NCBI GenBank assembly: GCA_030847615.1
Contig: JAUMIR010000004.1
Location: 232,914,501-232,978,500 of the forward strand
Reading direction: 5' to 3'
Length of the DNA stretch: 64,000 bases
Origin: Gambelia wislizenii
Lineage: Eukaryota; Chordata; Lepidosauria; Squamata; Crotaphytidae
A program made the translations under genes and the position numbers. The notes under the pieces were generated by a model that worked only from the letters and a program-made list of their open reading frames with translations, did no database searches and had not been told where the DNA came from. Shown here piece after piece: positions 33,000-47,061 of this stretch; positions within the stretch are counted from its first letter, which is position 1, and every line of letters starts with the position of its first letter.

Positions 33000-34665
33000 A
33001 TAAACAAGATAAAGGCATATGTTTGCATTGAATGTCATTGTATGGAAAATTACGTAGTTTACATATCTTATAGACATGAATGAGGAATCTTTTCTTCTGT
33101 TGAGGATTACATGTTTTGATTGGGGCAGGGGGAATCTCTCAGGGCTCAGGGGTAGAGGCAAATGTGGCCAGGGCCACCATTCCTGCTCTCTGTGCTCCTC
33201 CCTAAGATAAAATAACTCGTTATAGAGTACCAAGACTGTGTTTTTCAGAATTGTGGAAAACATGGAGGCCATGGTCCTGAGCATACTTTTGTGTTTGGAA
33301 GTAGTGGCAGCAATGGTAGTCGGAATGTGATGGTGTGATTGGTAGTTTTCCAGCTGTTCTGAAAGCTGCTCCAAGGACATTTCAGTGGTTGTTCTGGTCT
33401 GGGAGTGGGTGAAGCTCTCTGTGTGCCATCGTGCTGCTGATGAATGGGGAAACAGCTTGCATAAGTGCATACTGGATACTTCCTTATGCAGGTATCTAAA
33501 TAGTACACTCTTCTATGTATCAAGGTGTCCTGCAGGCAGAAAGACCCAAGAGGAGTCTGGCCTGAGTGACATAAGCCTTTATTCTATGGAGTGCAGTGGG
33601 ATTTCCTTGCTGTTATTGCAGTTCATGCAAAATAATTTGTAAAAGTTTTTTTTTAAGGGCAAGACAAGTATCTAGAAGGGAAGTTGTGAGTCAGCTTCTG
33701 TTGGCCGCTTTTATTAGAGCAATTTATCTGGAAGAGTTAGGGTATGCCCACAATGTATATTGTTGTATGGTGGGGATGAATCAGGAAATGCAGCACCATA
33801 CATTTATGCTAGTACTATGTTTTATTAATGTCATTATTATTGCACCCTTCCTTTGAATACTGGTGACTAGCTACTGGATGGATTCACTGGATGAATCCTT
33901 GAATCCATTCAATGAATTTGTCTGGATAATGCAACTAACTTCTGTTCTCATATCATAGGGGGATATAGTATTGGCATAAAATAAATATGATGTTTACGGG
34001 TTTGTAAGTAAGGTTGATACCATTAAGAAAATCAACAATGATTAGAGGGTTGGTTTTACCTTGAAAGTGGGAGCCTGTAATTGTAAAGGTTTCAGGCACA
34101 AGTTTGCTTCTGTTTTTGAAACCCATAAGCCATTATGAAATTTAGAATGATAAGAAACTTTACCATGTACATGCTGCAATAGATAAGGAATTCCAGCTAT
34201 CACAATGTCTGAAGTGATTGGACTGAGGATTTAAAAAAAAAAATCCTCCCGTTTCATGTTGCATTGTCTACTAATTAAGTTGATTATGGAGTTATGGAGA
34301 TTTCTGTGCAATTCAAGAAGAATAACTTGGATAGCAGACAGTTTTCACTGAATGTAGCATCTAGGTTTTATGATGAGAATCTATTACAGTCATAGAAAAT
34401 ACACTTTCCAGTAAGATTTGGCTGATGTCCCAATCCCAGATCCATATTAAGCCTAGCTGAAGGACATCAGTAAATTAATTTCCTCGAGAAGGCACGTTTG
34501 CTAAATCTGTTTTGAAGACTCAGTGAGTACATGGCTTGCTATGCTTTCTGAATATTATTCTTTACTTGGTCTTCAAAAATGGTCATTAGAAACACACAGC
34601 TAAGGAATTGCTTAATTTGGTTCAAACAGTGCCAGACTCAACCTTCCTTCACTTCTGTGGTCTCT
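33000..34665. other. Intron 2, no recognisable feature
   Basis: Open frames here lack family motifs and splice context. Nothing can be supported. Confidence 0.45.
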
Positions 34666-34669
34666 TCAT

Positions 34670-34945
34670 TCCCCAGGACTTTATCAGACGTGGCAAAAAC
34701 CATGTTAGAAGAACACAACAATAACAGAAACGGGTAACATTATCAGACAACAACATCCTTCAGCCATTCTGGGGGCGTAAAAAAAGTGATGCCTCATCTG
34801 CGCCAGTGCTATGCCCCAGGAACAGCTGAGGGCGAGGGCATTTGATAATGTCACCCTTTCTGTTATCATCCCGTTCTTCTGACGTGATTTGGGACATGGT
34901 TTTGTGCCATGTTTCCCTGTATGTGATAAAGTCCCCAGTCTCTAA
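34670..34945. mobile_element. Fold-back MITE with about 100-bp imperfect inverted arms
   Basis: The left arm has GGACTTTATCAGACGTGGC, AGAAGAACACAACAATAACA and GGTAACATTATCAGA. The right arm contains the inverse of each (CTGTTATCATCCCGTTCTTC, TGATAATGTCACC, GATAAAGTCCCC). The centre is GC-richer (GCGCCAGTGCTATGCCCC). The family is not identified. A possible relative starts near 48970. Confidence 0.65.
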
Positions 34946-34996
34946 AGCGCTCTCTTTTCTCTTCCTAACAACCAAGCATAGCCCTTGCTCTCTGTG

Positions 34997-35262
34997 TGCG
35001 TGTGTGCCTTCAAGTCATCTGTCGACATATGGAGACCCTATTACTGTAATTTCATAGAGTTTTCTTAGTCAAGGAATACTCAGATGTGGTTTTGCCAGTT
35101 CCTCTGAAATCTAAGGATTTCAGCATCTGAAGGATTTCAGCATCTAAGGATTTCAGAGGCTTTACAGATCTGGCATTTGTTGTTGGTCTCCCATCCAAGT
35201 ACTAACTAGGGCTGATCGTGCTTAGCTAAGATCAGACAGGATCTTTTGGGTATTTAGCCTCT
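34997..35262 (-). mobile_element. 5S-rRNA-derived SINE with internal triplication
   Basis: The 5S-like part, in reverse, is at about 35185-35262 (TCTCCCATCCAAGTACTAAC, then CTTAGCTAAGATCAGACAGG). The tail at the left is GTGTGCCTTCAAGTCATCTG. Between them a unit of about 19 bp (AAGGATTTCAGCATCT) is repeated in tandem roughly three times at 35112-35160, which other copies lack. Confidence 0.87.
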
Positions 35263-35755
35263 CTTACTAGAACCCTTGATTCTCTGCCTTTTCTATCAGT
35301 CTTCTGCCTCCACTCCCCCCCCCCTTCAATTTTTACTTTGGCCCATCTCCTTCTATTAGCTATCTTTCCTCTGTGCTCTCCTTGCTTGGATTCTCAACCT
35401 GCTCTCTTTAACCTTCTCATCTGTTTGCATGACCTGCTGCTCCTCATAGGTCTTCTGTCTTCCTTGATTGATGGATTCATAATCCCTGTGAAACTGACCT
35501 TTCCTCTTCCCAGAGAAGCTGCACTGTTTGTCAACATTTTATTGCAGTCAGTTCTTCCTAAGTTACAAGAACATTAATGAACATGTAGATGTACAAGAAT
35601 TGCAGGAAATTGGTTAGAGTTCACTGAGAAAGAGGACAGTACTAAAAGAGAACCAGATTTTTATGATTCTCTATATTGTCAGAACTGGGGATGAACTGGA
35701 TCAGACAAAGCAAGCCTGTAGAAGTAAATTTTGGTAGCTTTATCTTTGTCTAGAT

Positions 35756-36151
35756 CAGTGGCTCTTAAACTTTTCTTTACCAGGGACCCCCTTTAAATAT
35801 CTTTTGTTGCTGTGGCCCCCCAAGACTTAACTCAAGATTTAAAATTCTAACAACAACAACAACAACAACAACAACACAAAATGATAATAATAATACAATT
35901 ACACTATCCATTAACCTTCCCTCAGAGGCACTGGAGGGGGAGAGAAGACTTTTCTCCTGCTTCTTCCTGAAAGTTTGTGGCTGGAGCGGATTGAATGGCA
36001 ATGCACAAGCCAAGCCAGCCAGCCTTTGTCTTGGCTCCTGTCACGTGGCTGTTCCACTGCAGGGAGGAAGTGAGCCAAGTAGCCTTCGAGCCACCTCGTG
36101 AGGACGTTGCGGCCTCCTGGGAGTCCCTGGACCACAGGTTAAGAACTACTG
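35756..36151 (-). mobile_element. hAT-like MITE, second near-complete copy
   Basis: The ends CAGTGGCTCTTAAAC and AGAACTACTG are present. The inner sequence matches the reverse of 17080-17464 (GAAGACTTTTCTCCTGCTTC). Flanks GTCTAGAT and GTTTACAT agree at six of eight positions, an aged 8-bp duplication. It has an internal (AAC)n and AAT-rich tract near 35850-35900. Confidence 0.88.
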
Positions 36152-36779
36152 GTTTACATAGTTTCTTCCCTGCCCCTTCTTCTGTGAGGACCTATTTTGG
36201 ATTATCCCAGGATTCAGCTGTGGAAACCTTGGCACAAAGTTTTCATTTGCCGTTTGCCTTGTAATCATGCTGAACAAGGATGAAACATTAGCTCTGATAT
36301 TGCATGAAGGAGGCATTCAGTAAAAGCCTGTTACATAAGACATGTCATAAATGAATAGTGCCTATTTTCATATGCCCTTTAAAAAAAAAACTTAACTATA
36401 AATACATGCATGTTAATTCAGGATATTCTGAATACCGTTCTAGCAGGTTACATATGTTTGTGTTTTATGTTTTTTTCCCCAACTCTTAAGAAAGGAAGAG
36501 ATCTCCCTCTAGTGGCTGTAATGAGAGAGGTTGGATGAATTTCTATATTCACCAGCAGAAACAAAGACCTGAGTCTTTTTGTAATTTCACCTGTACCAAG
36601 GCCAGAAGACAGAGGCAGAAGCTCTTTTGTACCTACAGTCTTAGCCCTTGTTCTATGACTATACTGTACAGCTTGTCTAATTTGGAGTGCATTTACTGTA
36701 GTTATTTACTGTAGTTATACGACTTACCCAATTCATGTTTAACATCGGGCATATCCATTTGGTAACATGTAAAAAAGGG

Positions 36780-36895
36780 ATGGAAAACCTTTGGCCCTCC
36801 AAACATTTTGGCTTATACCTCTCATCAACTCCAACCAGCACTGGCAGTGGAAAGGGATTGTGGGAGTTGTCAAACATATTTGGACACAACATTGA
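36780..36895. mobile_element. Short palindromic MITE, diverged
   Basis: CTTATACCTCTCATCAACTC and GGGATTGTGGGAGTTGTC are the two arms of the ACAACTCCCA-type palindrome. The copy is diverged and its ends are approximate. Confidence 0.45.
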
Positions 36896-37229
36896 TATTC
36901 ATGAGATGCTGCACAATTGTATTCCCCAGTATTTTGCAAAGGGAGTGTAAAAAGAAATGTTGCTGATTTCCATTCTTCCAGCATGTTGCAACATAATTGG
37001 CACTCAAGAAAAAGCACTTTGCCTCCAGTCTGAAGGAGACATTTTTTCCGCTTGACTCTGGGCCAAAAAAATATACATTAGAGTCTAGATCCAGAAATAC
37101 CATCCACCTCCTCACAAAGGAGATATCTGTATGCCCCCTGTAAGGAAGTGTAGTTTTGTTTTGTAAAACAGTAACTGCACACAGTTCTGTAAAAGAGGGA
37201 TAAAGATCAGAGAGCAGGACTAGCTGTCA

Positions 37230-38310
37230 TGGGCTTAAAGTTACAAGAAAGAAGTTACAAGAAAGGTATTTCCCAGAGGAAGATGAATCTCTCAGTGGCT
37301 TTTGATATTACTGATCATGGTGTCTTACTGGACTGGCACTGTGTTATGGTGGTTCTGCTCTTATCTCTGGGGCTTGTTTCAAGAGTGTTATCAGAGAATT
37401 CCTGCTTTGCCCTGTGGCTATTGAGCTGTGAGCTGTGCTGTAGGTTTCCATCCTTATCTCTCAAGTTGTTTAATATATATATGGAGACATTGAGTGAGAG
37501 TGAGAGGTGTTTTGGGTGGGTTGCTGATGACACTCAACTCCACTCCTCCTTTGTCATTGAAGTTAGCTGGGTCTGTGCAGGTTCTGGACAATGCCTGATG
37601 TTGTAATGGGCTGGATGGGACACAGTAAACTGAAGCTTAATGTTAATAAGGAGGAGGCTCTGTTAATTAGTGTTTCCTAGGTTCAGGTAGTGGATAAGCA
37701 ACCTCTCCTGGGTGGGGTCACACTCCCGTTGAAGGAGTAGGTACATAGCTTGGGAGTTCCCAAGAGTCTCCCCATCACTGGCAGAGTGGGAAGGTTAAAG
37801 CTGGCCCCAAGTACTTTTAGCTACAGAGTCCACCTGCAGTCTTCTGTCTCTGTCACTGTCCATCCACTGTAGCCTTTCATGGACAGTGATTGCCTAGCCA
37901 TCGTAGTCTATGCACTGGTAACTTCCAGGTTAGACTATAATGAATTTTATGTGGGCTACCCTTGAAACTGCAACTAGTACAAAGTGCAGCATCTAGTTTT
38001 TTAACCAGAACATCAAATAGCGATTGTATAATACTGGTCTTGAAGGAGCTTCACTAGCTGCCATTATGGTTTTGGTCTGAATTCAAAGCCCTAAACAGCT
38101 TGGGTCAAGGAGTGTTTCTCCCTCGATATAGCTGACTGAGGTCTACAGGAGGGGTCCTCCTCTGTGTACCACCAGAGAAGCCACACACTGAAAGGACAAG
38201 GGAGTGGACCTTCTCTCCCTGTTGTGGAATACCTTCACCTTAGAGGCCTTATTGACATAAATGCTAGTATTATTGTAGCACTGAGTAAGCACATGGGTTT
38301 TTATTAAAAT
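37230..38310 (+). mobile_element. L2-type LINE, decayed
   Basis: The translated remnants follow the L2 RT order. First is SVAFDITDHGVLLDWH (in L2 usually AFDTVDHGILLD), then a degraded stretch. Next are LFNIYMETLSESERCFGW and the catalytic region VADDTQLHSSF (YADDTQL in the family). A later GYPLETARK-like stretch sits near 37950, and a LLTLPAR-like region near 38200. The catalytic Tyr is replaced and many stops are present. It lies in sense orientation in intron 2. Confidence 0.82.
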
Positions 38311-38419
38311 TTTTGGGGCCTAATTAATTTCAACCAAATATGCACATGCATTATGGTTTTAAATTGTTTCAATTTATTTGAATTGTTCCATTTTAACTTG
38401 TCAAATTGTTTAATATGCT

Positions 38420-38655
38420 CTTGTCATTGTATGCCTTCAAGTCAATTCTGACTGAAGGCAACCCTATCACAGGGCTTTCTTGGCAAGATTTCGTCAGAGC
38501 GGGTTTGCCTTTGCTTTTGCCTTCCTCTGAGGCTGAGAGAGTGTGGCTTACCTAAGGTCACCAAGTGGGTTTCCATACCTGAGCAGGGATTCGAACCCTG
38601 GTCTCCAGAGTCCTAGTCCAATGCTCAAACCTCTACATCATGCTGACTCTCTCTT
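38420..38655 (-). mobile_element. tRNA-derived SINE with Bov-B-like tail
   Basis: The + strand starts TTGTATGCCTTCAAGTCAAT (tail), then CACAGGGCTTTCTTGGCAAG, GTTTCCATACCTGAGCAGGG, TTCGAACCCTGGTCTCCAG and the head ACCTCTACATCATGCTGAC. The B-box GGTTCGAATCC is perfect. It ends about 270 bp before SLC66A2 exon 3. Confidence 0.88.
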
Positions 38656-38809
38656 GGTCTGCTCTTTGTTGAAATTGTTTTGTAATGTTTTATATTTTAA
38701 AATTGGTTAAAACTGATTTTCTTGCATGCCTGTGTGGGATCCTTGGCTATAGGGCAAGATGTAACATTTTTAATACATAAAATGTAAAAAAGTAAAAATA
38801 TTAACATAG

Positions 38810-40925
<2,116 letters not shown>

Positions 40926-41134
40926 CTGGCACACTGCAGAATAATGCTGTTTGACACCACTTTAACTATCATGGTTCCATCCTATGGAATCCTGGGATTT
41001 GTCGTTTGTTGTGGCACCAGGGCTCTGACACAGAAGACTAACTATCTCACGAAACTACAAATCCCAGAATTCCATAGCATTGGGCAATGGCAGTTAAAAC
41101 GATATCAAACGGCGTTATTTCTGCAGTGTGTCAG
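40926..41134. mobile_element. Palindromic fold-back MITE (TTTGTAGTTT family), best copy
   Basis: The termini CTGGCACACTGCAGAATAAT and ATTTCTGCAGTGTGTCAG are inverted. The arms continue through GTTTGACACCACTTTAAC, CCTATGGAATCCTGGGATTT and their inverses on the right, about 85 bp per arm. The central 35 bp are unpaired. No coding sequence is present. Confidence 0.88.
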
Positions 41135-42067
41135 CAGCCAAAACTTCTGAAAAAGAAGCTCTTTTTTCAAAGTTTTTTAATGACTACCTTACCCCTCCCC
41201 CCTTTTCCTCTATTTAGCTGGAATGTTTTCTGCAGTATCAGCATTGGGAGAATAGTGAAGGAGAGCTGGAAAAACACAGACTTTTGGTGTTGGGTCACAG
41301 AAACATGTCTGTAGTAAACAATGCAATAAAGCTTGAACTGGAAAAGGTTTCCCTCTCCATTGCTGGAAAAGGGGATTCAGCTCTAGCTGATCCTACTTTA
41401 CCTCTGTGTGCCTGCCTACAACAGGTATGATTAAGAGCAGCTGCCTCCAGAATCCCTTGTTGAGGTTGTATGAACAGCAAAACAGAGACAAAAAGGGAGA
41501 GCAGATAGCCAGCTAATCCCAGCATGTTAAAAAAAAAGCGTAGATCTATAAGTTCGGCCACCAAAATGGAAATCATAAGAAAAATGGAGGTGTTGAGTTA
41601 AAAAAACACCATACTTTGGATACATTTTGGAAGAAGCCTTCAAGTGATTGCTAAAAGATTCAAAATATTTTTCTTTACTTATGCAAAATTTACCTGACCT
41701 AGTTGAGTCATTTCACATGTGCATTTTGTTAGTTTCAATAAAAGTATGCTGAAACATGTTGAACTCTTCTTCTTTTTAGTGCTGTGGTAAACTATCACTA
41801 TTCTTTTCATGTCATTTTTGCCTCTGGTACCAAATTTTCCATTAAAGAGGTCATGCTAAGGAACACATCAACTTAGTTAACTGAGGTATACTTGTATTGA
41901 TCTCCATAAACAAAAGCGCAGGACTGTCTCAGCAACACCTATTTTGATTTTATTTGATTGACTGCTGTCAGTTCGTTTTTACTTCGTGGTTTGTATATTC
42001 TTACATATTTAAAAAGTAAAAATATGTAAAGTAAAAAAGTAATTTTTTTTATTAAAAAGTAAAAAAA

Positions 42068-42814
42068 AAGATTGACAAAGAGATTGATCACAGATTAGCA
42101 AAGGCATATAGCGCATTTGGAAGACTTTACAAGAGAGTCTGGAGTAATAAACACCTGAGGCAAAGCACAAAAATCAGTGTGTGTAGAGCCATTGTACTGT
42201 CTATTCTCCTTTATGGATCTGAAACATGGGTCACCTATCGCCACCACTTACGACTCCTTGAAGGCTTTCATCAGTGCTGTATACGCACAATCCTAAATAT
42301 ACATTGGACTGACTATGTGATGAATGTTGTTGTCCTTGAGCAAGCAGGGATCACCAGCATTGAGGCCATGATACTGAGAACACAGCTGCGCTGGGCAGGG
42401 CACGTTTCTAGGATGGAGGACCATCGCCTCCCAAAAATAGTACTCTACGGTGAACTCGTCACGGGTTAGCATAAGAGGGGCGCTCCAAAAAAGCAATACA
42501 AGGACTCCCTGAAACAACATCTCAGGCTCGGCCAAATTGATCACCAAGAGTGGTCCGCCCTGGCCTCGCATCGGGAGGCATGGAGACACACTATTGACAA
42601 TGCTGCAGCCTTATTTGAGAACTCATGCCGAACAAGTCTTGAAGAGAAATGACAACGCAGAAAGAATCACAACCCGGAAACATCACCCAAGGAGACCTTC
42701 TGCTGTGCTTTCTACAAGCGGACTTGTTTATCTCAGATTGGCCTTTTTAGTCATCAGCGTGCTTGCAGAAAGTGCGGGATGAGTCCTTCCTGAATCTTCG
42801 TTTGCGAAGAAAAG

Positions 42815-42852
<38 letters not shown>
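42068..42852 (+). mobile_element. LINE with C-terminal finger-like motif (copy 4)
   Basis: It starts within the DKEIDHRLAKAYSAFG region and runs through RAIVLSILLYGSETWVTYRH, VVLEQAGITSIEAMILRTQL and RWAGHVSRMEDHRLPKIVLY. One stop (near 42472) precedes the KRGAPKK segment. The end carries YLRLAFLVIS in a shifted frame of the finger-like motif. The 3' terminus GCGAAGAAAAGCCAGAGAGA leads into about 30 bp of pure GA repeat. An A-rich stretch (42000-42070) precedes it. Of the four copies it has the longest GA tail. Confidence 0.88.
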
Positions 42853-44312
42853 TAAATAGGAGGATTTTAAGAAGAAATAAGATTTTAATTTTTTTTTAAA
42901 AAAATTGGTCTGTTAAAGGCCTAGTTGTATAATTTAAAATTACTGATGATATTGGTTCAAGATTCCTCCTGTTCTCACATACTTTCCATAAGTGAAGTGA
43001 GAGAATTAATTTCATAGTAATGTAAAATTGATTAGTTATGTGAAAAATTCACCTCAAAAATCTCTTTCCTGAATTCTGACACCAGCGAAGAGCTCAATGA
43101 ACACACAAAATTCCTCTCTGAATTTGGTTTTTAAAAAAGAGAAACTCCTATTGGGATCAGTGAAGACTTCCCTTGGAATATAAGTAGCTTCTGAGAGGCT
43201 AGTTTTTGGAGAGTGTTCAAACTCCCTCTTGCCACCTCTCCATCCCAAGACTTCCCTGTAGTTGCTATGTTTTCTTACAAAAATCATGTTCATTAATTAC
43301 GTTCATTAGATTATAATGTTATGCTTACCCGGTAGTTTAACCGTAATGAGATTAGTCTGCTTAACAGAGCAGTGTCTTGTGTCAGCTGGGAACTTTAATA
43401 CCTAAATCCCATCAACTTCTGTATTCTCACAATTCAATATTTAGAATGATGGAATGACTCACAGGTGATGCTTGTAAATCAGAGTTGCACTGGATACAGT
43501 TTATTTTTGGAGTTCACTTTTAAAAAGTGTATTTTTATCTCACCTGTAAAGGTATTAGGATTGGCTTGACAATGTGGGGACAATGCCTTTGATATCCTTG
43601 TTTCCTTTTCCAGCACTAGTAGAATCACATTTGCCCAAGAATACAGAATTGGATTATCTTGGACAGAATTTAAGTGCTCTTTTTCTGACAGGGTCTAAAT
43701 GACAATGACTATAGAGTTCAAACATACAGTGGTTTTATAATACTGAGAAACCCCTTTTTTCTTAAATGGACTGAACTAATGAAGAATGCGGCTTTTTCTT
43801 CTGTAACTGACTGGTAGAAGCTGAATATAGATGCACTGAACACAGTAATCTCTTTGATATCTTCTGCGGTTTATTAATCTTTTTAAAAAATCAAAATACT
43901 GAGGTAAGCTCTTGCATTTTGTTTTCACTTGGCTATGCTTGAAAACATTTAAAATGAAACCTTTTTTCCATTGTTTTTTAAAAAAATAAAGGGCAGTGTA
44001 AAAAAGCTTACAATAATATGCGCTTGGTACTGATAAATATATTAAATATTTGCTTAACCTATGGATTCTGTTCATTATATAAGCACATGCTTATGATATT
44101 CCCCCCTCCCCCCAATATTTCTATGTAGCATATTTTGACTCCATTATTCTTAGCTTCAAAATCTGCAAGTGTGCCTCTTAGACAGTGAAGAAACTAAAAC
44201 ACTTCTGGCATGATGACTTGTGGCAAGACATACTAACCCTGTTGATCTAAAATTCAAGAGGAATCAAACTAGTCTGTTTTGTCTTTGCTTTCTCTTCAAT
44301 CTTCTAATGTAG
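42853..44312. other. Intron 3, distal part, no named feature
   Basis: AT-rich sequence runs up to the exon 4 acceptor. No repeat family or coding segment was recognised. Confidence 0.4.
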
Positions 44313-44366
44313 CTGCAGATAGTAAAGATGAAGAATTCAAAACACCTCCCAAGAGATCCTTTCTGG
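44313..44366 (+). CDS. SLC66A2: SLC66A2 (PQLC1), third coding exon (54-bp, symmetric)
   Basis: The acceptor CTTCTAATGTAG ends at 44312 and the donor GTATGT starts at 44367. With the G carried from 39062 the exon reads AADSKDEEFKTPPKRSFL, very close to the human segment AADSKDEEVKVAPRRSFL as recalled. It ends with one base of the next codon. It therefore starts and ends in the same phase, so skipping it keeps the frame and removes 18 residues of a charged cytosolic linker between the two PQ-loop halves. My recollection is that a human isoform lacks this segment. The following exon (DFDPHHFWQW in human) is not in the window. Confidence 0.92.
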
Positions 44367-46500
44367 GTATGTACTTTACAAACCCATGCTGCATGAGGTT
44401 GCCATTTGAAACACCATCTGTCTTTTATTGCTTTTTATTTTTTATTTTTTGCTTTTTAAAAATGTTTATCCTATGGTAGAAATGAATGCATGATCGTCAT
44501 TTCTACAAAGAGACTATCTGTAGTATGTTTTTCTTCACAGTAAAATCCTACTTCAGTACAGTTTCAATACTAACTGGGGAAAAAGATGCATTCCATATTA
44601 CTTTTCAGATTTTTTACTTTCCTAGGAATTAGACTTTTAGTTACCTTTGGTCTTAACTTTTAAAAGAAATTATACTCAGAAGTCATGCTGCTTCAATTTT
44701 CATGCCTGAAAGGCAAGTGTGGGAGTTCATAAGCAGGTTGCGTCAGTTTTTGAAATTTAAATGGTGCTTGAAGTACATAAATAAAATTTTTTAAAAGACA
44801 TCTGTGTTTCTTCAGTGAGCCACTCAAAGGGTATCATTTGTACTCCTTGTTAAGCAATTCCCACGGATTAGGTATGTGTATACACACACAAACAAATCAA
44901 AGCAGAAACTGACAATAAATTACTGTACTTAAGTAGATTTATAATTTGGCATATTCCCAAGTCTCTATGCTGTCATCACAGTCACTGAGTTTTGAAATTG
45001 TGGGCTGGAAGTTGTGAATGTGAATCTTAATTTGTGATGACACAACCCCATATTGCCCTCTGTAGACAATCATGTTTGAAGTCCATACATCACCTTTGTG
45101 GTGTGGCTGCTATCTGAAATCAAACACGTGCCCCATGCTCCATGTGCAATGGTAAAGTGAACAAGCATTAGGCTTTCTGGGGCAGCCAGATAACATGCAT
45201 ACTTCCTTTCCCCAGTACCTGCAACCCTGAAGGTGTGGTGCTGTGAGAAGTAAATTGCAACCCGGACCACTTATGATATGTGGGATTAACAAATGTGATC
45301 ACTGCAGTTTAGGCTCTAAGCAGGTCCTGGTGTTTTTCATTGCTATATCTACTACAGAAGTAATTATGATCTAGGCCCATTGAATTATGTTTCCATCTAT
45401 AATAAGATTGCAGGCAACCAGAAGAGAATAAATTGATATGGAAAGAACTTTTATGACTCTGAAAGGTATTTTACTTTCCTTATGCAATCCTTAGGCAATC
45501 AACTGTTTATTGGGCAGTCCTTTTTCTGTGACTTATTTAGGGTGAACTCATACATTCCTATAATTTTTGACCTGTTATTACATATGAAAGTATAAATGAT
45601 GATAGGTCATTCTAGATTAATTTCCTCACATTATTTCATGCTATTACTGATAATTATGGAGACATAACCACACTGAGTTTTAGCTGTTCCCCATCATTAT
45701 TAGTAGTCATAATCATTAAGGCAGTTGCTTTTAGTTACCCCCTCTGAAGAATGTATTAAAAATTCAATTGATCAAGCCTTCATTATGGGATTGGAAGATT
45801 CCTCCCTCCACTATGCAGATTAGTTTAATTCTTGTAGTTTTCAAATAAGCATTTCCAGTTGCATCTTTTTCAAAAAAACATTTTTTTTTGTGTGTGAAAT
45901 CTCTGCACTATTTTTTCTTTGATTTTCATCATTAGCTTATAGTAATTTTCACCTGTTTGCCATACAAAAATCTGCTAACCTATGGAATGTAAACTGGATT
46001 GATATTCCATAACTTTACATTCTTGCTTGCTGTTGTGCTTGTGCATGGTGGAAAACTGTCTTCTATTAATATTTCTTAAAAGTTAGAAGGTATTCAGTTT
46101 GGATGCCTGAAGGATATTGCAAATAAATTAACATAGTATTTGTTTGTTCATTTTTTTAACAAGTGTCTAAAACTGTTTGATATGAACTCATTCTGTGCAC
46201 ATAGAAGCTGTATAAAAATGAAATGAATTGTAGTGAATAAGAGTTAGCTAAATTTTGCAGTGACTTTGGGACTATGTTATAAAATAAGAAAGAGACAAAA
46301 ATAAAACATACTGATTCCCCCTCTATCACAGCAAAGAAAAAGATTTCTAATGTAAGTTTCTTATACAGTAGTTGTTTTAAGTCGGAAAAAAAAATACATT
46401 GACTGGCCAGAAAAAGTTGAGTGAACCATATAAATGTGTATTTATTAATACTCTGGTAGCAAACTTGCCATTTCATATAGATCTAATATTAGGGCACATA
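44367..46500. other. Intron 4, proximal part, no named feature
   Basis: This is AT-rich DNA without recognised repeats. No further SLC66A2 exon was found here or elsewhere to the right. Confidence 0.4.
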
Positions 46501-46513
46501 TTGAAGCCACACA

Positions 46514-46543
46514 AACTACTACTACTACTACTACTACTACTTT
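46514..46543. repeat. (ACT)n microsatellite at SINE tail
   Basis: About nine ACT units lie directly before the CTTCTTCTTCTGTGCCTTC start of the reversed SINE. The repeat may have grown from the SINE's simple-sequence tail. Confidence 0.8.
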
Positions 46544-46747
46544 TTCATCTTCTTCTTCTGTGCCTTCAAGTCATTTTCAAATTATGGCAACTCTAAGGTG
46601 ACCCTATGATGCAGTTTTCTAGGCAAGATTTGTTTAAAGGAAGTTTGCCATTGCCTTCCTCTAAGGCTGAAAGAGTATGACTGATCCGAGGTCACCTAAT
46701 GGGTTTCCATGGCTGAGCAGGGATTTGAACCCTGGAGATTGTCTAGA

Positions 46748-47026
46748 TGAGAAGATATAATGTGGATTGGTGTGCATGACTGCGAATTCGCAGCAGTGCT
46801 CATTTGTCTCCACGATCTTTTGGCAAAATCTATTATATGCGAACCTATCTCTGTTTGAAGTGCACACTCAGCCAGGCCTGCAAATCAAGATGGTAGTCAA
46901 GAGTAGAGTGTGTTATTATTCTCCACACATGTTGTCACTGCACAGTGTGTGTGTGTGTATGTGTGTGTGTACAGTGACAACATGTGTGGAGAATAATAAC
47001 ACACTCTACTCTCGACCACCATCTTG

Positions 47027-47061
<35 letters not shown>

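Noticed and set aside
46914..47010. Assembly artefact explanation for the hairpin
   Set aside because: Not fully excluded, but two mismatches between the arms and a distinct loop argue against a simple sequencing fold-back, so it is reported as a finding with that caveat.
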